From: Karstenula rhodostoma CBS 690.94
Taxonomy: Eukaryota > Ascomycota > Dothideomycetes > Pleosporales > Didymosphaeriaceae
Length of the DNA: 64,000 bases
Assembly (NCBI GenBank): GCA_010093485.1
Contig: MU001503.1
Span: 194,224 to 258,223, forward strand
Reading direction: 5' to 3'
Position numbers and translations under genes: made by a program. Below the pieces are notes generated by a model. It did not search any database. It was not told the DNA's origin and was given only the letters and a program-made list of their open reading frames with translations. How positions within the stretch are numbered: the first letter of the stretch is position 1; the number at the start of each line of letters is the position of its first letter. This document shows positions 54,509 to 64,000 of this stretch, one piece after another.

Positions 54509-55643
54509 TCAGGAGGCCGTGGCGACCGTCTTCATCTTCTTCCTCTCTTCCTCCCTCCGTGCTTCCACACCAGCCAAGAACTCCATGCGTCCCAAGTATG
54601 CTTCTTTCGTCTTGCCATGCGTATCCAGCTCCTCTGCAATGCCCTCCTTGTCGACGAAGCCTGTCCAGTCCAACCGCGACTTATCCACCACATTGAGCTT
54701 TTGCGCCTTCTCGGGCCGCGCGGCTTTTGGTGCATCTGCTGGTAGGACATTCTCGGGTGCCGACACGGTAGTTGTAGCCTTCCGAGGCCACGACAGCTGG
54801 TGCTCGGGAGGCAAGGCGCGTACGTAGCCGGTAGGATTCGAATCGAAGCGCGAGGGGCGGCGGAGCGGGCGTCGAATCTTGGGACCTTCTTGTTTCGGTT
54901 CTGCTTCTTCCTCGCCAGAGACTTCTTTTTCCACGGCAGTATCCGCTGTCTTCCACCCATCCGACAGGAACCTTTCCAGAGCGGAACGCGGCACCTGCTT
55001 CTCCTCTTCTGTGCGCTGGCCGGCGAACGTGTAGGCTTTCCTCACTGTCACTTGCTCCTCTTCTTCAACAGCCTGTGGTACATGCGCCTTGACCGCGCCA
55101 TCGTCACCGCCCAATGTGTCTGCGTCTTGAACCGTAGGGGGAGGTACAGGCTTCAGTGGCGCAGCGAGCATCTGCGTCCACAAGGCATCGACGTCGACTG
55201 TCGCGCCGTCCGTCCTCGCAAGGGGTTTCCGCTCCTTTAATCTACAGTCCATCAGATTAGCTGCCTTTGAGCTTTCCACCCAAATACACATACTCGACTC
55301 TTCTCTGCGCGCGGGTTTTTATCAAGCCGCCGTCTCCACCATCGTCGGACAGGAGCAGCTCGTCGTCTTCTGTCTTTGCACCCTTGCGCTTCTTTGATTT
55401 CCGTTTCCGCGCCGCCTCGATGGTCACTTCGTCACCAGAATCCAGCTCATCGTCAGCAACCGCTTTGCGCTTCGCGCGTCCCTTGGTAGGCTTCGCAGGC
55501 GCATCGTCTTCGTCGGAGGAGCTCAAGGGATCATCGGCGGCAACGGCGGCGGGATTGAAGTCATCGTCGGAGGACTCGTGGTAATTGTCTTCGGCGTCGG
55601 AGAGGTCGTCGACGGGGTCTTTGGGCGCCATTGTGTAATTCAT
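54509..55643 (-). CDS. SWC5: SWR1-complex subunit Swc5 (BCNT/CFDP1 family)
   Basis: Exons 55643-55294 and 55241-54509 flank a 52-bp intron. Starting at MNYTMAPKDPVDD gives 360 residues; starting at the second Met (55631) gives 356. The N-terminus is acidic (DLSDAEDNYHESSDDDFNP and DDPLSSSDEDD), followed by basic nuclear-localisation-like KRKSKKRKG. The hallmark BCNT-C domain is at the end: LNVVDKSRLDWTGFVDKEGI followed by EELDTHGKTKEAYLGRMEFL. SWR1 replaces H2A with H2A.Z in nucleosomes, and Swc5 is needed for its ATPase activity and histone exchange. The 5' end lies 238 bp from the divergent membrane-protein gene. Confidence 0.9.
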
Positions 55644-55881
55644 GGAACGTCGACGTTTGGGTGAAGTTGCGGCAAGTGGAGACGTGCCTAGAGGATCGAC
55701 AGCTAGAGACAAGATAGGTTAAAACGACAGCCAGCTTGCGGCCGCCCGTGACGTAACGTGAGATGCGTCTGCACGAGCGGGGCGCGTCAAAGCATAACAA
55801 CTTGGACTTGGAATAGAACAACACAAAAGCGCCATGCGCACAATCCCCGCCCACTGATCCCCGCATATTTTTATCATCACC
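55644..55881. promoter_or_regulatory. Shared divergent promoter, SWC5 / membrane protein
   Basis: 238 bp between the start codons. A TATTTTTAT stretch lies just before the plus-strand ATG. Contains NotI-like GCGGCCGC at about 55738. No recognised factor site. Confidence 0.45.
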
Positions 55882-57623
55882 ATGGCGCCTCTTGAGTCGA
55901 GCGCGACCGCGCAGAGCAACAGGCTGCCTTACGCGCTCTTCGCCGGCCAGACCGCGCTTGTTGCTGTCCTCACAGCAAATGTACTCCACAAGGCCTATCG
56001 CGCCGCGCGCTCTCTCCCTCCTGCAACTGCGACGCGTGCCCAGGTGGAAGCGCGACGTCGCCATGCTATCATTTTCTCCGTCCTCGCCTTCTTCTCGCTC
56101 ACGTCGGTCACGACCTTTGCTGTTCTGTGGCGCGCCCTGTCATACCTGGACTGGGCTCACCTGGGCGGTCACGAGACGCCAGGAACCATCTGGCACGGCT
56201 GGTATGGAACAGGAGAAGAAGGAGTTGGAAGCTGGCGACTAGGCGACTGGTTGAGCGACACGGATTTGATTCGCGCCTCTGATGAAGTTGCAGTCGCGAA
56301 GCCCGAGGCTTTCGTCTACACATCTCAACACTTTGTAGCACTCATTGCCAATGCTATATTCATGGGTATTGAAGGTATGTACAGTAAGCATCTTCATCTC
56401 GGTAGACGCGACTGACACTTCACAGGCCGCAGACGCAACCTTGAAGCCTCGACCATAGCATCTTTCGTCGTCTTGAGCGCAACTGGAAGCCTGGGATATG
56501 CTCTCAATCTGTTCTTCATCATCATGCTATACACGCCTCTGACCAAACACAACGAGGACACGCCACGCCATGACGCCCTGTTTACTCCGAAACCGTTCGT
56601 TTTCCACATCCCAGTGTGGCTATCAATCTTCGCTCTGCACACATTGCCTGGCCAATTGAAGGAGAACAAAGACGTCATCCTTCTGCGCTGGGGCTATGTG
56701 CTCGTTCCCCTGTTTCTTGCGTTTGCGCCACAGGTGAGATACTTGCCGCTCGCTACGACAAGGCAACACTGACGCTGTAATAGATTGTCTCCAAGCGATT
56801 TGGCAACCACTATGCCTCGAAAGCTGCCGCACATCGCTCCTACTCCCGGATCTTCTACCAACTGTCCATCGCGGCCTTCATCCTCCACTGGAAGGTTTTC
56901 GGATTTGCGGTCCTCGCCAATACGCCGTTGAACGAGACCTCGGTCTACGACAGACTGAAGCACAGACTCGAAGAGGTAACCGGCAGAGGCAAATCGACTC
57001 CCAACCGACTGTACGAAGGCCTCAGCACACTGGCGCTGAAACTCAAACCCATCAGCATCCACCCGGCCGTCAGCGTAACCACCTCAGATGTGTTCTTCGT
57101 CTCCGTCAGTCTTTTCGTCTGGGCCTTCATCCGCGACCTGGACGTTGGGGCCATGCTTGATAATAGCGTGTTGTCATTCCTTACCTCGAACAAGTCCGAA
57201 AAGCACGTGGAATTCGAGGACGAGCCCATCACCAAGGCATTTCCTGCTACGGGCTCTGAAGAACCCGAAGAGGTGGTCCCCGTAGTCACGCCCAAGAAAC
57301 GGGGTCGTCCAAGAAAGTCCACTCTGACCAACGGCGCCGCATCGTCGTCGAACGCTTCTCCGGGTAATCTGAATGCACTCAAGCGGCCTACGAAGCGAGG
57401 TCTGCGAAGCGGCGACTTCTCCGACGCAGACCCGGACGATGCGTACGAGCCGAGCGCGGCAACAAAACAGGACATTGACCAGACGGAGACGGATGGCGAG
57501 CGCATCACCGACGATCTCGTTGGGCCTGCCGAGTCGACTGCGCTGGCGCTCTTCTTGGGCTTTCTCGGTGGGCTGGGCCAGGTGTCTGCGAGCGTGCTTG
57601 GGGCGGAGGTCACGGCGGAATAG
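55882..57623 (+). CDS. Multi-pass membrane protein with C-terminal AT-hook-like tail, 546 residues
   Basis: Exons 55882-56374, 56426-56733 and 56784-57623, introns 51 and 50 bp. About seven hydrophobic helices are visible: YALFAGQTALVAVLTANVL, AIIFSVLAFFSLTSVTTFAV, HFVALIANAIFMG, STIASFVVLSATGSLGYALN, PVWLSIFALHTLPG, WGYVLVPLFLAFAPQ and YQLSIAAFILHWKVFGFAVL. A later TSDVFFVSVSLFVWAFIRDL follows. The tail is hydrophilic and contains KKRGRPRKS, the core of an AT-hook, an unusual motif for a membrane protein, though it may just be a basic patch. The stop codon is the first unit of a (TAGC)5 tract. The family resembles uncharacterised fungal membrane proteins; no function is assigned. Confidence 0.8.
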
Positions 57624-57640
57624 CTAGCTAGCTAGCTAGC
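57621..57640. repeat. (TAGC)5 microsatellite containing a stop codon
   Basis: Five TAGC units; the first TAG is the stop codon of the membrane protein gene. Slippage would leave the stop intact. Confidence 0.95.
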
Positions 57641-58507
57641 TGCACATGGGACTTGGATTGGAAGGGAGTTGGCGCGAGTAGGAGTTGCGGCGTGCTTGCG
57701 CATGATACCTGTTGAGTTTGATCTAACGCACTGTTCTGTATTGTAAAGCAAATTAAGTTCTTCTGAAGCGCTCCAACACTGGTCGGTCAGAAGGGTGTCT
57801 AGATTGATGACCCTACGCAGCAAAACAGTAGCTAGCGAGCAATTCACGCACCAGAGACTTTTGCGTTGTCGTTCTGTAAGAAACGTGCCTTCTCATTACA
57901 ACGGCTATTTCGAACGGCACCGTGTCTGTCTTGCGCCATTTTTCGTCTTACGCTGAATCGTGCTGGCGGGCTTCTCGCATAGCCCATAGAGGACAAATGA
58001 AATCCTACTTTGACGCTTGTGCCCGTCTTTGTGTCGGGATTTTCGTATTTACTTCACCCACCTCAAGGACGAAGGAAGGCACCGTCGGAAGCCCACCCCA
58101 GAGACGTTGGCTCTCCACTTCCGTGGGATTGGAGACGTGTCTGCCCCATGTCTATTGTCTCTTTAGTTTTAGGACAGGTTGCTGTAGGATTGATTTCGCC
58201 ATCCACCATCCGACTCAACGAAGCGTGTACACGAAATGAAGTGCAATTGGAGTTTCAAAAAAGGTATATTCGGTTGTCTGTCGAGCCTACTTCAACAGCT
58301 AGCTTTGGTCTTTCCGCTCGCTGCTCCTCTGCAGTGCCCTTCCATGATACAGATCCGCTTTTACTTTTTTGCCCTTCAATAAACCGATGCCCGCGCTCAT
58401 ATAGGCGACGATCGCTCATAGACCATACCTTCCAGCGATTCCATGCAGATGAGTACCAAGCTACCTAGAGATGCTACGTACTTCAGTGAACATGCGGAAC
58501 GGTTAGA
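57641..58507. other. Convergent 3' flanks, membrane protein / GTR2
   Basis: No supported gene. Two ORFs of over 100 codons overlap in different frames without any domain. Confidence 0.5.
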
Positions 58508-59880
58508 TCAGGCCGCCGGCGCATCGACGGCGTCCCTCTCAGCGCGAGGAAAGACCTGTTTGAGCGCTGCCTGGAACACACCCACGTTATAGTCAATAAC
58601 AGCCTTCTTCTCTGCGGGGCTGTCATCGCCCATGAGGCAGATCAGGGCGAGATATCTATCGGGTCGTTGGCACCATTCGCAGTCTTTGGGGCAATCCTTC
58701 GGCTTTACGTACTTGTTTATCTCCCTCAGGTATAGATAGTTGTTTCCCTTTCTCTCCATTGTGATGAGGCTCTCGGCGTCGTTGTTGCCCGTCTCGGTGA
58801 GGCTTTCGTCATCGCCGTTTTGCTCACCGCGCGGCCAGCCATAGATCTCACTAACATCTATGACGACGTCGATGTAGTCGGAGCATATCTCGTAGCTTCC
58901 GATGTCCGTGGGGCTTGTGTCGGTTGCGATGTAAATCTTGCTCATGATGTCGAACAGGTATGCCTTCTCAATGTGGCACGTGCTGCACAGGCTGTTGAGC
59001 AGCGCCTCGAGGGTAGGGAGCTGCGGGATCAGCTTTTGGATTACTTTAGAGAAGGCTTCGAAGATAGAGTGGTCGTAGATGCTGGTCTGGTAGAAGGAAA
59101 CTGGCGCGTTCTCGTAGCCATGATCTGAGAGCTCGTCTTGAACACGCTGGATAATGTCGCGGAACGTGTCGCCTTTGTAATCTTCAGAAAGACCATCGAC
59201 CTTGTGCACAAATACTTCCACGTTGATATTGGGATACGAGTGCTGCAGGTTGAGTATGGTAGTGTTGAGACGCATGATAGCTTCGAGGTACTCATCTTGG
59301 GCATCAATGACCCAGATGAGCGCTCCGATCTCTTCAAAGATGTTGTCCACATCGAAGGCCGGATCAAAGTAGTCGAGATGGCCGGGAAAATCCCACACTT
59401 GGAAATCCATAAACGAGCTGACTGCATGAGTACCAGGTAAAGAATCTGCACGGACGTGACTCACTGCATAGACTCCTTCTTGATCCGGGTTGTCGTCTCG
59501 AGATACAGCGTCTCACTGGGCGGCAGCTTGTGGAAGACTACGCTGGATATCGATGACTTGCCACTTCTGTACCGGGATCAGCCAGGCAGCGTAAGAAGCA
59601 AAACAAATCTGACGCACCTTCGCTGGCCCATGAGCAACAGCCGCGGCTTTCCGTCGCCAGCCTTGCTGTTAGGCAGCCGACCCGTGTGGAAACGAGGTGG
59701 CACAGGGTCTGTATGCGGGACTTCGGCATCTGGAAGGTCCTGTAGATATCGCATCAAGGTCAACTGGGCTCCGGGCTTCAAGCGCGAAGGGTCGGCCTGC
59801 GAAGGCTCCTCCTGGACGAGCTGCGACTCTTGGACAAAGGAATTCTGAGAAGCTGACAAATGCTGTTGGGTTGACTCCAT
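58508..59880 (-). CDS. GTR2: Rag-family GTPase Gtr2 (RagC/D type)
   Basis: Exons 59880-59618, 59566-59465 and 59417-58508, introns 51 and 47 bp, 424 residues. Splicing restores the P-loop [20 protein letters not shown] and then [20 protein letters not shown] with [19 protein letters not shown]. The GxRRSGKSS loop and the WDFPG switch are typical of Gtr2/RagC, not Gtr1/RagA. The C-terminal roadblock-like half follows ([17 protein letters not shown] and later). Gtr1-Gtr2 heterodimers sit on the vacuole with the EGO complex and activate TORC1 in response to amino acids. The N-terminal 60 residues are Gln/Ser-rich. The residue after DFPG is His (CAT at 59377-59375 region), where family members normally have Gln. 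Confidence 0.9.
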
Positions 59881-62253
59881 GATGATGTGAGGTAGCACAG
59901 GGTATCTTCGCTGGAACGAGCAGAAAGCAGAAAGCAGAGAGAAGTGAGAGAAAGGAGAAAACGAAGACGACGAGGCCGCTGCTGAGACGCCTTCACCGCC
60001 GCCGAAATGAAGTGCAACAGAGAGATACCGCGACGCCCCGTTCACCTGGCGGGCATGGCGGTGGTGAAGCGTGGTACTCGTGTCAAAAGTGGCAGCGGCG
60101 GTCAATTGACAGGTCTGACAAAGGCCACGGCTGGCAGCAGCAAGACAGGGTGACGACAGCAGCGGCGTGGCAGGCAATGATGGGGAGGCCTCGCAGCTTC
60201 GAGGTTCTACAAGCGTGGTGGGTGCAGGCCTTTCGCGCCAGGTGCCCGGCTCTCGCGACGAGAAGTCAAGCCATGGCAAGGGTCGCCACGGGCCTGCGGG
60301 CGACAGATGGCTGGGAAAGGATCGAAGGAGCAGCGGCGGCGTGCAAGAAGAGATGTAGAGAGCGTTGGGTCGACGTGAAGCTGCGGAAAGAAAGAAAAGA
60401 AAAGGAACGGATGCTCACCTCCATGGTATGTAATCGTCTTCTAACGTGTGCACGGCCTGCGATAGTGATGCCGATGCCCTGGAATGCAGCCCAAGCCAGC
60501 ACGCCGCCCCCAGCCCAAGGTGCAACCAACAGCCTGCGACGCGCAGAGTGACGGCTCTTGGTCGGCGCGCGGGTCTGACAGAGACGAAGGCTTCGGCTTC
60601 CAGGATGGGTGCAGATGCACAGCGGAGCGATGCCGCGTGTCTGGGTGCGCGAGGCAGGGCCAATGGGTGCGACCGACGCTGGCTGTCCCCGGTTGGTGTC
60701 GCTTCAGCAAACACCCAGGTTGAGGTGTAGAGGAGGAAACCCGGTGCCACGCGGGTCGAGTCGAGGCGAGCTGGGTTGCAGATGAGGCTTGAGGCTTGCA
60801 GCTTGCAGCGAAACCGAGTCCTATCCAGCGTCGCGGAAGCGCAGTGCTTTCATCACGCCGCGCTTGGACGTTTAGCACTGCATCCGTCGCCATCGCCCAA
60901 ACACCCCCAACGCCTGCCTGCGAAGAGGACACCCACGCCGTCTGCTGCCCGTCGAGAGAATGACTCGTGGACCGCCCGCCAGGCTGTTCAACACTGCCCG
61001 TGCAACCGCACATCGCACATCGCACCGCATGCTTCGCTTTTCGCTGCAAGCAGTGTAACCCGGACGATGCTCGCGGAGCAGTAGCACCCAGAGGTAAGCG
61101 GCACACCGCTTCTTCGCCTGACGATAGGAGAGTGCCAGTATAGCTGCGAGGGTGAGTTTTGGTGTATATGGTCTGGATCCGAAGCCGGTAGGAGGCTGGC
61201 TGGAGCATGTCACTCGTGAGTCACTTGCTGAAATGATGTCGAGCCCTTCCATGTGCTCTTTCCACAGTGACACGTATTCAAAATGGAGCAGTACTCACAT
61301 TCTTTCCATGTATACGAATGCAATGACACGTATTGAAAACTGGAGCAGTACCGACATGACAGAACCTGATATATAAAGGTTCACAGCGACAAGTTGGGCA
61401 GGCTCTTGAAATGAATGCTGTAGATGATCCAAGAGACAGCTCTCAAAAGTGGCTGTAAGAGAAAGCCGATTCCAGATGTAAAATAAGAGGTAGTTACCGT
61501 GGCACAACCATTTAACAAGGAGAGAGTATAAACATTACTTCCTCGGGACTCTTGAGGCCTATCTGTATGAATTCAAACGTTGCTACTTCTACGCAGACGA
61601 TGAGGGACCAAAGAGCCACGCTTTGTTGCTGCCCTAGGTCTTCCTAGCAGTCGAGCTATTTGCCCGATTGTAGGCTGCTCAAAACGCTCTGGGACCTTCC
61701 CACTTGCATGTCTCGGAAAACATACCGACCAGTGCCTACAGTTCAGTCAAGACAGTACATGAGCTAAGTAACTTGACCGAGCTGTCTTACGGTCGCGTCT
61801 ATCGTCCAATCAGACGACGTTTAAACCGCGGAACAGACGCAATCTCGCCAAAGATTGACCCGCAGCTTTCACACAGGCGCCGCGGTCCGCATGGACAGCG
61901 ATGGCAGAAGTAGCTCCGTCGCTCCGCCTAACTAGGTTTAGCTAGAGCTATGAAACTTGAGGAACCCATATAACTTTTATATTAAACTTCTTTAACATTC
62001 CTCATAATCAGGCTATAGAGGGGGTTTGGATTTCTGGTTAACTCGATTTGGCTTAAAAACCACCTGTCCGAGCTCTTCTTATGTAAGTAGCAAGCTAGCT
62101 CGCTTTTCGAGTTGATGAAGCGCTCCAGAGTTCTGCCATCACTGGCCAATGGCCACGAGGATCAATTGAATGACTCTCCAGCTCTAACATTTTCGAAAGA
62201 AAGCCAGCCCCGCACCACCATCCGAACCGCAAACCCCAATTCCGTCGTCCACC
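59881..62253. other. Large spacer between GTR2 and the cytochrome b5-like gene
   Basis: About 2.4 kb, GC-rich in the first half. Long ORFs occur on both strands (up to 255 codons at 60441-61208 on minus), but they overlap one another, change composition abruptly and have no domain. I could not support a gene. A short tandem duplication lies at 61267-61357. Confidence 0.45.
61267..61357. repeat. Diverged tandem duplication, 54-bp period
   Basis: CARTGACACGTATTSAAAA followed by TGGAGCAGTAC and CACAT/GACAT occurs at 61267-61302 and 61321-61357. A few substitutions and one indel separate the copies. Confidence 0.85.
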
Positions 62254-63130
62254 ATGGCCGCACGCAACCGGCGTCCCGCGCCCACCAAAGACGAGCTCTA
62301 CATGCCGGTCAGGAAAGCCTCGATCGAAAGCAAATCAGGCTTCTCCGTGCTGGACATCCTGCGCGTAGCGGGCGGGATCCTGCTCTTCAGCAGCGGGCTC
62401 TCGTACCTCACCAGCAGCGGCACGAGCCTGACATGGGGCTACAACCCATGGTGGACGCGGGCGGGGGAATGGAAAAACATCTTTGTACGCAATGCCCCAA
62501 GCGCAGTCTGCTTCCGTTGCAACAACGTCTCGACGAGACTAACACTAACACGCGCAGAACGGGCGGGTCTCGCTCACCGACGAAGAACTCGCAGCCTACG
62601 ACGGCACCGACCCCGCCAAGCCCATCTACCTCGCCATCAACGGCACAATCTACGACGTCAGCATCAGCCCCGCGACCTACGGCCCCGGCGGCTCCTACCA
62701 CTTCTTCGCGGGCCGCGACGCCGCGCGCGCCTTTCTCACCGGCTGCTTTGACACGGACAGCGTGCCGGATCTGCGCGGCGTCGAGCAGATGTATATGCCG
62801 CTTGAGCCGTGGGAGAAGCCGCCGCCGGCCGATGCTTCGGATGACGAGAAGCAGAAGCATGCGGTGCTGGAGAAGCGCGCGAGGGAGAAGCGCGGGGCGA
62901 TGGGCAAGGGCGATTTGAAGAACAGGAGCGCACTTGAGCTGAGGAAGGCAAGGCAGAGCGTCAAGGACGGGCTGGAGCATTGGCATCAGCTCTTCAGGGG
63001 GGACAAGGGGAAGGCGTATAGGAAGGTTGGAGAGGTGAAGAGGGACGAGGGGTGGTTGGCGAAGCTGCCAAAGAGGACGCTCTGCGAAAATGCGGAAAAG
63101 GGAAGACCGGTCAGGAAGTATGACGATTAG
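62254..63130 (+). CDS. Membrane-anchored cytochrome b5-like (MAPR-type) heme/steroid-binding protein
   Basis: Exons 62254-62484 and 62558-63130 flank a 73-bp intron, 267 residues. The ATG is in a CACCATGG context (MAARNRRPAPTKDELYMPV). One membrane segment lies at about residues 31-53 (FSVLDILRVAGGILLFSSGL). The b5-like domain follows the intron: SLTDEELAAYDGTDPAKPIY, LAINGTIYDVSISPATYGPG and GSYHFFAGRDAARAFLTGCF. The tail is Lys-rich and charged, probably cytosolic. The layout matches fungal relatives of Dap1/PGRMC1, which support sterol synthesis via P450 enzymes; whether this copy binds heme is not shown. Family members of this longer type are common in Ascomycota but poorly studied. Confidence 0.87.
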
Positions 63131-63650
63131 GGTCTGAGGGGATAAGCATCGAAGTCATGCGAAAACGCTACGGGCGTGGCAGAGTGGTACCATATGAACC
63201 GAGTAGATATGTTGCTTAATGCCGTGTGCACATTGACTTGGGATGAAAAACATGTGAAAGGGGTAAAACAGTAGCAATCATCGTAGGGAACGTCAGCAAA
63301 CGTAGAGCTGGTTACCCAACCCTTACTCACGGGTCATGGTCAACATGTCACACTCTCATTCGAGAATCAGTCCGCAAAACCGCATGGTTGGATGTTCACA
63401 TGGAGCGAGATAAAGTGGTTTCAGATCTTTTTTCATTCAATGCATGATCGACTCCGTACCTCAGCGGACACTCAGATCGACGCTGAGCCTGCCGCGTCCT
63501 CTCATTTCATATCCCACGTGAGCATGCCCAAAGCAAGACCTTCCCTTACGAAAAGACGCCGACCGATAGTGGGGTAAGAGGAATGTCGTTGAAAAGTCGA
63601 AATTGAAGACCCGAGTCTGTCATCTAGCCACCATTGTTTGTGCGAGCTGC
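63131..63650. other. Convergent 3' flanks, b5-like gene / RPS25
   Basis: 3'-UTR sequence for both neighbours. No gene seen. Confidence 0.5.
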
Positions 63651-63964
63651 TTATGCCTCGCCGGCAACGTCACGGGCTGGGAGCAATTAGCCTTCGTTCC
63701 TCTTTGTAGTGCTAGGAACCGGCCGCGGCCAGGACCTAGGGAATGGACACGTACTGTAGATGCTCAACTTGGAGTGGCCAACAACCTTCCTGATGGTGCC
63801 CTTCTCCTCGAGGTCGTTGAGGGCCTGTCGGGCGAGCGAGCCGTTGATCTTGAGACGGTCGACGAGGGTGGCAACGGTGATGAGGCGGTAGGACTGGACA
63901 TCCTTGTTAAGCTTGTCGGAGGTCTGCTTGTCGAGGACGACGGCGTGCTGGGCCTTGTCCTTGA
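63651..63964 (-). CDS. RPS25: 40S ribosomal protein S25 (eS25), 3' partial view; 5' end beyond the window
   Basis: Two coding blocks are visible: 63964-63755 and 63676-63651, with a 78-bp intron between them. An intron acceptor at 63965 (GCAACAG) shows that at least one more exon lies outside. The frame reads VKDKAQHAVVLDKQTSDKLN, then VQSYRLITVATLVDRLKING and SLARQALNDLEEKGTIRKVV, ending HSKLSIYTRDVAGEA. This is the conserved winged-helix core of eS25, found on the head of the small ribosomal subunit. The short last exon of 26 nt is correctly in phase with the stop TAA at 63653-63651. Confidence 0.95.
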
Positions 63965-64000
63965 CTGTTGCACTCGTCAGTGGCGATTCTCATCATGCAA

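Noticed and set aside
60441..61208. 255-codon minus-strand ORF in the spacer after GTR2
   Set aside because: GC-rich region where long chance ORFs arise on both strands; no motif or consistent composition.

Overview
The window reads as nuclear DNA of a filamentous ascomycete. Short introns (47-142 bp) have GT..AG borders and CTRAY branch points, genes lie on both strands, and the proteins match fungal families. Gene content, together with large blocks that look mutated by repeat-induced point mutation (RIP), fits a Dothideomycete, most likely Pleosporales. That placement is inference. No species is claimed.

Layout. (1) 1-14.6 kb, housekeeping: the TAF4 3' end (+), a small ORF (+), an eight-exon histidine acid phosphatase (-), a mitochondrial PPR protein (+), long-form tRNase Z (-) and a MeaB-like bZIP factor (-) with a probable 1-nt frameshift near its start. 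(2) 14.6-24.9 kb, gene-poor: a broken Zn2Cys6-family regulator, a 164-bp MITE with 35-bp perfect terminal repeats, a cluster of seven GGTCGAA motifs before a doubtful two-exon gene, and a 963-residue multi-C2H2 zinc-finger protein. (3) About 24.9-36.1 kb, an extremely AT-rich block almost lacking CpA, TpG and CpG. It holds a 2.7-kb imperfect palindrome, a pogo-type transposase remnant, a pair of about 425-bp direct repeats exactly 8,621 bp apart, a 15-N gap, and a RIP-degraded NLR-type gene (NB-ARC plus 42-residue TPRs) interrupted by two copies of a short SINE-like repeat. (4) 36.1-43.7 kb: a hypothetical gene, an HSP20 chaperone with a textbook heat-shock element, and a low-complexity protein whose 3' end is tandemly duplicated. 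(5) 43.7-46.4 kb: a second AT block, a RIP-damaged ORF whose last codons escaped mutation. (6) 46.4-64 kb, housekeeping again: Pex22-like peroxin (-), eIF2B-gamma/GCD1 (+), a gutted MFS sugar transporter, a 112-bp tandem repeat, a small CCCH protein (+), SWC5 (-), a multi-pass membrane protein (+), Gtr2/RagC GTPase (-), a cytochrome b5-like protein (+) and the 3' part of RPS25 (-).

The genes do not form one pathway. The most informative system is the dead NLR gene. Reversing C->T and G->A changes in one's head restores canonical NB-ARC motifs in one frame. Removing each small insertion with one target-site duplication restores that frame exactly, both times. All coordinates and splice sites were worked out by eye.
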